A stretch of 13,660 nucleotides of DNA from Christensenella sp. UBA3770 (GTDB lineage Bacteria; Bacillota; Clostridia; Christensenellales; CAG-1252), in NCBI GenBank assembly GCA_002371075.1, contig DFFS01000076.1, forward strand, positions 1 to 13,660, in the 5' to 3' direction. The position numbers and the translations under genes are program-made. Of this stretch, positions 7,667 through 13,660 are shown piece by piece. The notes under the pieces were generated by a model. That model made no database searches. It saw only the letters and a program-made list of their open reading frames with translations, and was not told where the DNA came from. Position 1 is the first letter of the stretch; each line of letters begins with the position of its first letter.

Positions 7667-7691
7667 GACGGCAAATAAGTTGCCGTTTTTT
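7667..7691 (+). terminator. Intrinsic terminator after spoIVB
   Basis: ACGGCAA (7668-7674) pairs perfectly with TTGCCGT (7680-7686) across a 5-base loop, extended by a G-T pair, and is followed by a T tract to 7691. The end of the T tract abuts the -35 of the next promoter. Confidence 0.85.
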
Positions 7692-7719
7692 CATATTTCG
7701 ACAATAAACGGCATAAGTA
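7691..7719 (+). promoter_or_regulatory. Probable SigE-type promoter for the spoIIM-like gene
   Basis: TCATATT (7691-7697) matches the SigE -35 pattern KMATATT fully. After 14 bases, CATAAGTA (7712-7719) matches the -10 pattern CATACAHT at 5 of 8 positions. SigE is the early mother-cell factor that reads spoIIM in Bacillus. The predicted transcript start coincides with the ATG at 7725, so the mRNA may be leaderless. Confidence 0.5.
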
Positions 7720-7724
7720 TTTCT

Positions 7725-8339
7725 ATGAAATACACCTTAAAAGATCGCCTGTTTCTTTTTAAAAAAGACGTCGGATTTGCCGTAAAACAAAACAAATCGC
7801 AAATCATATACTATCTTGTGATGCTGCTTTTGGGTGTGGCGCTCGGGGTGTATATCGGTGTAAAAGTAGGGGCGAAAGAAACGCCGTTTGGCGTATTTGC
7901 GGCACTTTTTCATCTGAAATATGCTCCTTTTTCCTATCTTGTGCCGGATCTTTTGCGTTTTTTTCTGTTTTTGACGGTGTCTATTCTTGCTTGTTATCTT
8001 CCGATTCCGAAACTGTATCCGACAATTTCGCTCCTTTTTGTCGGTAAATACTTTGGTGAAATCGCATGTGTATGTTTTCAGTCCGACTCCTTGCTTTCCT
8101 TCGTGCTGTCCGTAGCAATCGTATATTTGCCGCTTTTGTTTTGTGCCGGTGTACTTTTAACGGTGGTTGCGCTTCGCTCAATTTCCGTAAGGCTTGCCGT
8201 CGGGGCGGATCGGTGTGTAAACACTGCCAAAAAAACTTTGTTTTTTTCTTTAAAAATCTTTCTTGTTTATCTTTTGATCCTTTTTGTGATATACGTCGTT
8301 CTGTGCGGGGTGTTGTATTTGGTTATGATCGCACTGTAA
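7725..8339 (+). CDS. Polytopic membrane protein, SpoIIM-like candidate
   Basis: A 204-residue protein with about 25 charged cytoplasmic residues, then around five membrane segments (about 26-45, 68-93, 97-115, 120-148, 172-202). Length, number of segments, position between spoIVB and dacF, and a SigE-like promoter all fit stage II sporulation protein M, which drives peptidoglycan dissolution during engulfment. I cannot point to a diagnostic SpoIIM motif, so the assignment is inference; it could be an unrelated sporulation membrane protein. The start is taken at ATG 7725; a TTG at 7680 lies within the terminator stem and is unlikely. There is no Shine-Dalgarno site. The gene stands alone, with the dacF promoter starting just after its stop. 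Confidence 0.55.
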   Translation: MKYTLKDRLFLFKKDVGFAVKQNKSQIIYYLVMLLLGVALGVYIGVKVGAKETPFGVFAALFHLKYAPFSYLVPDLLRFFLFLTVSILACYLPIPKLYPTISLLFVGKYFGEIACVCFQSDSLLSFVLSVAIVYLPLLFCAGVLLTVVALRSISVRLAVGADRCVNTAKKTLFFSLKIFLVYLLILFVIYVVLCGVLYLVMIAL

Positions 8340-8343
8340 CGGC

Positions 8344-8372
8344 GTATATTCCTAAAAAATGCCGTCATACTA
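8344..8372 (+). promoter_or_regulatory. SigG forespore promoter for dacF
   Basis: GTATA (8344-8348), 17 bases, then CATACTA (8366-8372) matches the SigG pattern GHATR-N17/18-CATWHTA at every position. Known dacF is a forespore gene read by SigF/SigG. The predicted transcript start near 8379 places the ribosome binding site almost at the 5' end of the mRNA. Confidence 0.75.
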
Positions 8373-8388
8373 CCTTACGAGGTGAAGT

Positions 8389-9540
8389 ATGAAAAAAATC
8401 GTATTGTTTTTGATTGCGCTGTTTTTTGCGGTAGGGGTGGTTGCTCCCGCCACAGTTACAGCCGCCAACGCGGATGGGTTTTCTCCGGTAAAGGCAAAAA
8501 GCGCCTGTTTGATCGACAAACGTACGGGCGAAATGTTGTACGGACAAAACGAAAATGAAGAATTGCCTATTGCAAGCATGGTTAAGATCATGACGGCATT
8601 GTTGACCTTTGAAGAGATCGAAAAAGGCAACCTGTCTTTTGATGAAAAGATCACGATCAGCGAGACCGCTTCCGGTATGGGTGGCAGCCAGATGTTTTTA
8701 GACAGGGGGCTCGATTACCCGGTGACCGATTTGTTAAAGGGCGTTATTGTGGTTTCCGCCAACGACGCATGCGTTGCGCTTGCCGAAAGGATCAGCGGCT
8801 CGGAAGAGGCTTTTGTCGCCAAAATGAACGACAGGGCAACTGCGTTAAACATGCAGCACACCGTTTTCGTTAACGCAACTGGGCTTCCGAAAGCCGGCGG
8901 GCACAGCTGCGCCTCGGACGTTGCCGTTATGCTTGCGGAACTTACCAAACACGAGCATTATTACGATTACAGTAAAATTTGGCTCGAGGAATACGTTCAT
9001 CCCGACGGACGGGTGACAACCCTCACAAACACGAATAAGTTCGTGCGGTTTTACGAAGAATGCGACGGCGGCAAGACCGGTTTTACGTCTGAGGCAAAAT
9101 TTTGTCTTGCGGCAAGCGCTTCGAGAGGGGATACCAAGCTCATTTCCGTCCTGATTGGCGTTGACGATAGCAAAACGCGATTTGCCGAGAGTAAACGCCT
9201 GTTATCATACGGCTTTGCGAACTACAAAACCGAGGTCCTCGTCAAAAAAGGAGATCCCGTCTTCCATTGTCCTGTGAGATCCGCACGTGTTAAAGAGATC
9301 CTTGCCGCCGCCGAGGAAGACGTTTCCGTCATACGCAAGATGAATGAAAACAACACGGATGCCGGTGTTGAATACGTTTTTTACGATGTAAAAGCCCCCG
9401 TTAAAAAAGGAGACCCAGTTGGGGAATGTACCGTAAAAGAAGGTGAGCGTGTTTATAAAGTAAAACTCTTTGCCGCCGAAGACGCCGACAAGGCAACGAT
9501 CGGAGACAACTTCAAAAAAATCGCCGATCAGTGGGCGTAA
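8389..9540 (+). CDS. dacF: DacF-type D-alanyl-D-alanine carboxypeptidase (peptidase S11)
   Basis: A low-molecular-weight penicillin-binding protein that removes the terminal D-Ala from peptidoglycan stem peptides, lowering crosslinking in the spore wall. The 383-residue protein has a signal peptide (about 1-26, ending near TAANA). Active-site motifs are SMVK (Ser63-Lys66), SAN (123-125) and KTG (229-231). The SxxK is usually STTK/STMK; here MV fills the middle. A C-terminal beta domain of the PBP5 type (about 270-365) follows. No clear amphipathic anchor helix is seen at the C-terminus. GAGGTGA (8379-8385) lies close before the ATG. The SigG promoter and position point to DacF rather than the vegetative DacA. 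A terminator at 9548-9580 closes the unit. Confidence 0.9.
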   Translation: MKKIVLFLIALFFAVGVVAPATVTAANADGFSPVKAKSACLIDKRTGEMLYGQNENEELPIASMVKIMTALLTFEEIEKGNLSFDEKITISETASGMGGSQMFLDRGLDYPVTDLLKGVIVVSANDACVALAERISGSEEAFVAKMNDRATALNMQHTVFVNATGLPKAGGHSCASDVAVMLAELTKHEHYYDYSKIWLEEYVHPDGRVTTLTNTNKFVRFYEECDGGKTGFTSEAKFCLAASASRGDTKLISVLIGVDDSKTRFAESKRLLSYGFANYKTEVLVKKGDPVFHCPVRSARVKEILAAAEEDVSVIRKMNENNTDAGVEYVFYDVKAPVKKGDPVGECTVKEGERVYKVKLFAAEDADKATIGDNFKKIADQWA

Positions 9541-9547
9541 ACCCGAG

Positions 9548-9580
9548 CGGCGCGCTAAAACCGGCGCGCCGTTTTCTTTT
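9548..9580 (+). terminator. Intrinsic terminator after dacF
   Basis: CGGCGCGC (9548-9555) pairs perfectly with GCGCGCCG (9564-9571) across an 8-base loop and is followed by TTTTCTTTT. A strong GC stem with a U tract. Confidence 0.93.
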
Positions 9581-9596
9581 CCGGAGCAAAATATTC

Positions 9597-9625
9597 TTGA
9601 CGAAAAAAACTGTTTTTCTTATAAT
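9597..9625 (+). promoter_or_regulatory. Strong housekeeping promoter for the M50 protease-scpA-scpB operon
   Basis: TTGACG (9597-9602) and TATAAT (9620-9625) with a 17-base spacer differ from the SigA consensus at one position. The predicted start near 9632 leaves about five untranslated bases before the ATG at 9637, and no ribosome binding site. Confidence 0.85.
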
Positions 9626-9636
9626 AAAATAAAGTT

Positions 9637-10362
9637 ATGGTTTATCGCATTCTGTTTTCATCCACCTATTCGGCGGTGGAAAAAATACTCCTTTTGGTCG
9701 CATTCTTATTGAGTGCGACTTTTGCGATCTCACTGCATGAATTTGCGCACGGTTTTGCCGCTTATAAGCTTGGTGACCCTACGGCAAAGATAGAAGGGCG
9801 GTTGACTGTAAATCCTCTTGCCCACTTTGACCCCATCGGTCTTGTGATGTTCTTGCTTGTCGGCTTTGGGTTTGCGCGTCCCGTACCCATCAATCCCAAC
9901 AATTTTAACAATTATCGCAAGGGGCTTCTCATAACGTCATTTGCCGGTGTGATCGCCAACTTTTTGCAGGCGCTTGTGGGCTTTGGCTTAATGGTTGGGC
10001 TCGGCTATGCTTTTTTGACTTTAAACACAACGTCTAGGGCGCTTTATTATTTTCTGTACTTTTTGTTTGAGTTTTCGCTGTTTTTAACGCTACTCAACGC
10101 CGTTTTGATCGCATTTAACCTGTTGCCGATCTTTCCTTTGGATGGCTTCAGGGTGGTTGAAGCGCTTTCCAAAAGGGAAAACGGGTATATCCGCTTTATG
10201 CGTCGATACGGCGCGTATCTTTTGATCGGCATCGTGCTTGTCGGGTTTCTCCTGGATCGTATCGGGTTCCCACAGGGCGATGTTTTCGGCATGTACCTTT
10301 CGGCAGTGCAAAAGGGGATACTGACTTTGTTTGAAAAAATTATGGGAGGGCTAATCGGCTGA
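9637..10362 (+). CDS. Site-2 protease family membrane metalloprotease (peptidase M50)
   Basis: A 241-residue membrane zinc protease. HEFAH (34-38, zinc-binding His34 and His38 with catalytic Glu35) lies in the first membrane region, followed by GDPTAKIEGRLTVNPLAHFDPIG (46-68), typical of the YwhC/YdiL-type branch. The second metal motif is NLLPIFPLDG (161-170, Asp169). About six membrane segments are visible and there is no PDZ domain. The substrate is unknown; relatives are often found beside scpA in clostridia. It starts its operon from the promoter at 9597-9625, with no Shine-Dalgarno site, and its TGA shares one base with the scpA ATG. Confidence 0.93.
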   Translation: MVYRILFSSTYSAVEKILLLVAFLLSATFAISLHEFAHGFAAYKLGDPTAKIEGRLTVNPLAHFDPIGLVMFLLVGFGFARPVPINPNNFNNYRKGLLITSFAGVIANFLQALVGFGLMVGLGYAFLTLNTTSRALYYFLYFLFEFSLFLTLLNAVLIAFNLLPIFPLDGFRVVEALSKRENGYIRFMRRYGAYLLIGIVLVGFLLDRIGFPQGDVFGMYLSAVQKGILTLFEKIMGGLIG

Positions 10363-11153
10363 TGGAAGAATTCTTTGTTGAAAGCAAAGAAACGTTCAGT
10401 TTTAAGCTGGACGATTTCGAAGGTCCGCTCGACCTCCTTTTGCACATGTTGCGAGAGGCGAAGATCGAGATCAAAAACATCTTCGTTTCCAACATCACGG
10501 GGCAATATTTGCGTTACATAGAGGACATGAGTTCCTTGGACCTGGAAAAGGCAAGCAACTTTGCCGGTATGGCGGCGACGCTTCTTGACATAAAATTGCG
10601 CAGCGTTTTGCCGCGCACCGAAGAGGAAGACGTAATTTTGGAGGAGGACAAAAACTCCATCATTTTGTTGCTTGAGGAATACGACTTGATCAAGGACAGC
10701 GCACAAAAACTCAAACTTTCCGAAACGACAAACAGGTTTTTCCGCGAAGCGGAATTCGATGAAAAGGATTGCCGCATTTTGCTGACCAATTTCAATTTGG
10801 ATAATTTGTTGGATGCCTTTGCCAAGATCATGTATAAGGCGGAGACCAAAACCACCGAAGCGGCACCGAAACTGATCGTCAAAGATCGTTTTACCGTTGG
10901 GCAAAAGACCAAATCACTTGCCGCGGCGCTGCTTGAGAAGAGGGAATTGACCTTTTTCTCCTTATTTGACGACGACTATACCGATAGTGAAAAGATAAAC
11001 ACGTTTCTTGCTTTGCTAGAACTGTTGAAAAAGCAGTTTGCCGAAGCTGTGCAGGAAAAGCCCTTTGAGGACATCAAGATCACCCTCAAAGAGGGTGCGG
11101 AGAATTTAGAGTACGAGGGAGGATTCGATGAACAATCAGATGAGTATAATTGA
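10362..11153 (+). CDS. scpA: Segregation and condensation protein A
   Basis: The kleisin subunit of the Smc-ScpAB condensin, which compacts and separates newly copied chromosomes. The 263-residue protein opens with the typical FEGPLDLLLHMLREAKIEIKNI (19-40) of the Smc-binding N-terminal domain, and ends with a winged-helix part including FLALLELLKK. Length is normal. GGGAGGG (10344-10350) serves the ATG, which shares one base with the stop codon of the protease gene. It overlaps scpB by 26 bases, so both proteins are probably made in step. Confidence 0.95.
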   Translation: MEEFFVESKETFSFKLDDFEGPLDLLLHMLREAKIEIKNIFVSNITGQYLRYIEDMSSLDLEKASNFAGMAATLLDIKLRSVLPRTEEEDVILEEDKNSIILLLEEYDLIKDSAQKLKLSETTNRFFREAEFDEKDCRILLTNFNLDNLLDAFAKIMYKAETKTTEAAPKLIVKDRFTVGQKTKSLAAALLEKRELTFFSLFDDDYTDSEKINTFLALLELLKKQFAEAVQEKPFEDIKITLKEGAENLEYEGGFDEQSDEYN

Positions 11154-11829
11154 GGCGATCGTTTTTGCCTCCGGAAAAGGCATCGCCAAAACAGAGATCC
11201 TTGAAAAAATGGATATTACCAAAAAACGTCTTGACGCGATCGTGGAAGACCTAAAAGAAAAATATGATCCCGCCGTTGGCGGCATCGTCTTTTTGGAGAA
11301 TGCGGGAACGTTGCGTTTTGTGACGGCTCCGGACGTTGGCGAAAAGGTCGCAGAGGTCCTTAAGCCTTTAAAAGAGCGCGAGCTTAGTCGTTCTCTTTTG
11401 GAAGTTATGGCGATCGTCGCATATAAACAGCCCGTTACACGTCTTGAGATCGACGACATTCGTTCCGCCAATTCCGACTATGCGATCACGATGCTCCTCA
11501 AATCCAACCTGATCACAGTGGTGGGGCGCAAGGACGCCATCGGCAGACCGCTTTTGTACGGCACGACGGACGAATTCCTTGTTAAATTCCAGCTTGGCGA
11601 TCTTTCCGAGCTCCCGTCCGTCAAAGAGGTTCAAGAGCGCATCAAAGTCATTGAAGAGGGCATGCAAAAGAACAATGTTGAGCTGTTTCCCGAAAAGACT
11701 GTCAACGAAGTTGACGCGCCGATGCTCGCCCTCGGTGAAGAGATCAAAGTCACGCCGAGCACGGAAGACGAGTATGAAGTTGATCTCTCCAACGTTGTTC
11801 TTGGAGAAGTTGCCGCGGATAAGGAATGA
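11128..11829 (+). CDS. scpB: Segregation and condensation protein B
   Basis: The dimeric winged-helix partner of ScpA in the Smc condensin. The 233-residue protein has two winged-helix domains (about 1-85 and 86-165); LEVMAIVAYKQPVTRLEIDDIR and GRKDAIGRPLLYGTTDEFL are family signatures. The acidic tail (about 175-233) is longer than in many homologues. The start at 11128 is supported by GAGGGAGG (11115-11122) 5 bases upstream; a second Met at 11140 is too far from it. It overlaps scpA by 26 bases and is the last gene before the terminator at 11848-11883. Confidence 0.95.
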   Translation: MNNQMSIIEAIVFASGKGIAKTEILEKMDITKKRLDAIVEDLKEKYDPAVGGIVFLENAGTLRFVTAPDVGEKVAEVLKPLKERELSRSLLEVMAIVAYKQPVTRLEIDDIRSANSDYAITMLLKSNLITVVGRKDAIGRPLLYGTTDEFLVKFQLGDLSELPSVKEVQERIKVIEEGMQKNNVELFPEKTVNEVDAPMLALGEEIKVTPSTEDEYEVDLSNVVLGEVAADKE

Positions 11830-11847
11830 TCATAATAAAATACATAC

Positions 11848-11883
11848 AAGCCCGCCATACTGTTTAGGTGGGCTTCTTTTTTT
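11848..11883 (+). terminator. Intrinsic terminator after scpB
   Basis: AAGCCCGCC (11848-11856) pairs with GGTGGGCTT (11867-11875), one G-T pair included, across a 10-base loop, followed by CTTTTTTT to 11883. Confidence 0.92.
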
Positions 11884-11891
11884 GTATCGTA
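11862..11891 (+). promoter_or_regulatory. Weak forespore-like promoter candidate for the DUF2953-ytfJ unit
   Basis: GTTTA (11862-11866), 18 bases, then TATCGTA (11885-11891) match the SigG pattern at 8 of 12 positions. It overlaps the terminator stem. It is listed because the downstream genes need a promoter after the terminator and ytfJ is a forespore gene in Bacillus; no better candidate is seen. Confidence 0.22.
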
Positions 11892-11897
11892 GCTTTT

Positions 11898-12452
11898 ATG
11901 ACAATCGTGTTGCCGATCTTCGTCGGCGTTGACGGGGCGTTTTCCGTTGATAGAAAACTCCTTTTTTTTGTCGTAAAACTCTTTGGCGTCAAAATACTGG
12001 CGATCAAACTGTTTTTTGACGAAAAGGAAGGGATCCTTCTATCTCTTAACGGAAAAAAGGGAAAACCCATTTCAACAAAACAATCTGAACAAACAGATAA
12101 GCCCAAACGGGATTATACGTCGCTTCTTTCCGCGCTGACGTTCACTAAGACGGACGTTTGTGTATATGTTGGGGGTGCCGCGCAAACGATCTCGTTGATT
12201 ATGGGTTTTTTCAACGTTCTTACAGAATCGTTGGTGTCTGCGCTGAAAAAACCGCCGGAGGACTGCCGCATCGTCTTGTTGCCGTGTTACGTAAACGATC
12301 AGGCAACGGTAAAATTTTCCATTCGGTTTTTTACGTCCGTCGCAGTGATGCTTTTTGCTCTTGCGCATACTACGAAGGGAGAAAAGTATGCAAAACGAAG
12401 CGATAGGAAACTTGATGGACAAGACGATTTCCGATCTCAAACGGATCGTTGA
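11898..12452 (+). CDS. DUF2953-like membrane-associated protein
   Basis: A 184-residue protein of unknown function. The first ~50 residues are short beta-like hydrophobic runs broken by charges; a polar stretch (about 50-80) follows, then hydrophobic segments at about 90-120 and 140-155, and a charged tail. It is placed in DUF2953 because that family usually sits between scpB and ytfJ in spore formers and has this layout; I see no unmistakable motif. ATG 11898 is chosen; an in-frame GTG at 11868 lies inside the terminator stem. There is no ribosome binding site. The last 65 bases overlap ytfJ in another frame, so the charged tail (about 163-184) is encoded on top of the ytfJ start. Confidence 0.6.
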   Translation: MTIVLPIFVGVDGAFSVDRKLLFFVVKLFGVKILAIKLFFDEKEGILLSLNGKKGKPISTKQSEQTDKPKRDYTSLLSALTFTKTDVCVYVGGAAQTISLIMGFFNVLTESLVSALKKPPEDCRIVLLPCYVNDQATVKFSIRFFTSVAVMLFALAHTTKGEKYAKRSDRKLDGQDDFRSQTDR

Positions 12453-12753
12453 CGGCGACGCAGTGATCGGCAGGGAGATCGTGGCGCCCGACGGCAGTTT
12501 GGTGATCCCCATCTCAAAAGTAGGGGTAGGAATGGTGTCGGGAGGAGGCGAATACGGTGTGCAACGCTTAAACGGAGATTTTAGCGGGGCAGGCGCAGGC
12601 GGCGCGGGCGCGACGATCACCCCGATCGGGTTCTTGGTCCTTGGAAAATTTGCGCATTCCTTCGTTAAGATCGATGGCAAAGAGGAGGATGAAAAATGGG
12701 TCAACGTAATGCAAACGATCGCAGGATTTTTTTTAAAGAAAAAAAAGTCTTGA
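12388..12753 (+). CDS. ytfJ: GerW/YtfJ family sporulation protein
   Basis: A 121-residue protein of the GerW family; in Bacillus YtfJ is made in the forespore and GerW-type proteins are needed for normal spore germination or core-associated functions. Family marks are VIGREIVAPDGSLVIPISKVGVG (26-48), a glycine-rich run (51-75, including SGGGEYG and SGAGAGGAGA) and ITPIGFLVLG (77-86). The C-terminal helix ends in a Lys cluster. The start at 12388 follows GAAGGGAG (12374-12381); an in-frame upstream TTG/ATG at 12355 adds 11 unrelated residues. It overlaps the previous gene by 65 bases and the next by 58, so translation of all three is probably coupled. Confidence 0.92.
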   Translation: MQNEAIGNLMDKTISDLKRIVDGDAVIGREIVAPDGSLVIPISKVGVGMVSGGGEYGVQRLNGDFSGAGAGGAGATITPIGFLVLGKFAHSFVKIDGKEEDEKWVNVMQTIAGFFLKKKKS

Positions 12754-13568
12754 TCGCACTCCTCGTTTTGATTGTGTTGTTTCTCTTTTTGCGTCCGATC
12801 GCGGAGGCAAAAGCTTACAACAAGAGTTCCGCCGTTGTGCTCATGAACGCAGACAGCGGCGAAGTCCTTTTTCAAGAAAATGCAAAGGCAAAAATGGAGA
12901 TCGCTTCGACCACCAAAATCCTGACTGCGATCACCGTAATTGAAAACGCCGACGTCTTTATGAAAGCGTCGATCCCCAAACAAGCGGTTGGCGTGGAGGG
13001 CTCGTCGATTTATCTGAGAGAGGGAGAGGTTTGGAGTGTTCTTGACCTTTTATACGGTTTGATGCTACGTAGCGGAAACGACGCCGCCGTCGCACTTGCC
13101 GTAATTACGTCGGGTTCGGTTGAGACGTTTGCCGATTTGATGAATGAGACCGCACGAAAAGCAGGTGCGACGGACAGCAATTTTGTAAACCCGCACGGAC
13201 TGCACGATGAAAAACACTATTCGACCGCACTTGATATGGCAAAAATCACCGCTTACGCTTTGCAGTCCGCAATTTTTGCAGGTATCGTCAAGACCAAAAC
13301 TCACCGCACGGAAAAAGAAGTTAATGGGGGCAAGGAGCAAGTTGTGTTTTACAACAAAAACAAACTCTTATACTCCTATCCGTATGCGATCGGCGTAAAG
13401 ACCGGGTATACAAAACATTCGGGCAGATGCTTGGTCTCCGCTGCGGAAAAGGAGGGCGTCAAGTTGATTTGCGTCACGTTAAACGTCTATGACACCTACG
13501 GCGTTGCGAAAAAACAATTTGACGGGTATTTTCAAACAAACCGCGATCATACCGCCGAAATAAGTTGA
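12696..13568 (+). CDS. D-alanyl-D-alanine carboxypeptidase, DacB-like (peptidase S11)
   Basis: A second low-molecular-weight penicillin-binding protein, 290 residues. A basic N-terminus and a long hydrophobic stretch (about 16-38) act as signal or membrane anchor. Active-site motifs are STTK (Ser71-Lys74), SGN (126-128) and KTG (235-237). Unlike the DacF-type enzyme earlier in the window, it has no C-terminal beta domain. In Bacillus the spore cortex enzyme DacB is SigE-dependent; here the link to ytfJ also suggests a sporulation role, but vegetative use is not excluded. GAGGAGGA (12682-12689) lies 6 bases before the ATG, fixing a start inside ytfJ with a 58-base overlap. Confidence 0.92.
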   Translation: MGQRNANDRRIFFKEKKVLIALLVLIVLFLFLRPIAEAKAYNKSSAVVLMNADSGEVLFQENAKAKMEIASTTKILTAITVIENADVFMKASIPKQAVGVEGSSIYLREGEVWSVLDLLYGLMLRSGNDAAVALAVITSGSVETFADLMNETARKAGATDSNFVNPHGLHDEKHYSTALDMAKITAYALQSAIFAGIVKTKTHRTEKEVNGGKEQVVFYNKNKLLYSYPYAIGVKTGYTKHSGRCLVSAAEKEGVKLICVTLNVYDTYGVAKKQFDGYFQTNRDHTAEIS

Positions 13569-13593
13569 TTATTTTATAAAAATAATGTATCAT
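13565..13593 (+). promoter_or_regulatory. Housekeeping promoter for the pseudouridine synthase gene
   Basis: TTGATT (13565-13570) and TATCAT (13588-13593) with a 17-base spacer. The spacer holds most of an AT palindrome: ATTATTTT (13568-13575) and AAAATAAT (13579-13586). The -35 overlaps the stop codon of the preceding gene. Confidence 0.6.
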
Positions 13594-13611
13594 TCATATC
13601 AGGAGAAAGAT

Positions 13612-13660
13612 ATGAGGATCAACAAATATATTGCAGAAGCGGGAGTGGCGTCCAGAAGAA
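13612..13660 (+). CDS. Pseudouridine synthase, RsuA/RluB family (start only)
   Basis: Sixteen codons are present before the window ends. They read MRINKYIAEAGVASRR, the typical opening of the S4 RNA-binding domain of RsuA/RluB/RluE-type enzymes, which turn a uridine of 16S or 23S rRNA into pseudouridine. AGGAG (13601-13605) lies 6 bases before the ATG. In Firmicutes rluB commonly follows scpB and the carboxypeptidase gene, which favours RluB. The catalytic domain is outside the window. Confidence 0.85.
   Translation, partial: MRINKYIAEAGVASRR

Noticed and set aside
8339..8365. ACGGC/GCCGT hairpin as a terminator after the spoIIM-like gene
   Set aside because: The stem is 5 bases with a 17-base loop, has no T tract, and coincides with the SigG promoter.
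499..13340. Long minus-strand reading frames (for example 10047-10904 and 12072-12983)
   Set aside because: They mirror well-supported plus-strand genes and have low-complexity or shadow-type composition.

Overview
The window looks like a chromosomal segment from a spore-forming member of the Firmicutes, most likely an uncultured clostridial lineage. The evidence is the clostridial gene order tlyA-nadK-argR-recN-spoIVB, followed further on by dacF, a site-2 protease, scpA, scpB, a DUF2953-like gene, ytfJ and a second D,D-carboxypeptidase. Further support comes from clear Shine-Dalgarno sites on most genes and from promoter matches to the sporulation factors SigG and SigE. All genes lie on the + strand and are densely packed, often overlapping. 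I see no mobile element, CRISPR array, tRNA or rRNA.

Region 1 (1-3465) is the most interesting part. About 430 bases with no convincing gene but many helices precede a four-helix basic membrane protein that carries a DxxxD motif, and then come dxs and tlyA. This is the arrangement known for OLE RNA (Ornate Large Extremophilic RNA), which sits upstream of oapA (OLE-associated protein A) and dxs in Bacillus halodurans and some anaerobes. I call the first ~430 bases the 3' part of an OLE RNA, cut off by the window start, and the membrane protein OapA. The Dxs is short and diverged but keeps its catalytic residues.

Region 2 (3466-6499) holds nadK, argR and recN (NAD kinase, arginine repressor, DNA repair ATPase), driven by a promoter directly in front of nadK. 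Region 3 (6500-9580) is a sporulation block of three separately controlled genes: spoIVB (forespore serine protease), a SpoIIM-like membrane protein and dacF. They are separated by an intrinsic terminator, a probable SigE promoter and a near-perfect SigG promoter. spo0A, which normally follows spoIVB, is not there. Region 4 (9581-11883) holds a site-2 protease with scpA and scpB (condensin partners), ending in a strong terminator. Region 5 (11884-13568) holds a DUF2953-like gene, ytfJ/gerW and a second D,D-carboxypeptidase, linked by unusually long reading-frame overlaps. The start of an rsuA/rluB pseudouridine synthase gene closes the window.

A second theme is that four genes that begin transcription units (nadK, the spoIIM-like gene, the M50 protease gene and probably the DUF2953-like gene) have no Shine-Dalgarno site. 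In three of them a promoter -10 element lies only about 5-11 bases before the start codon, suggesting leaderless or nearly leaderless mRNAs.
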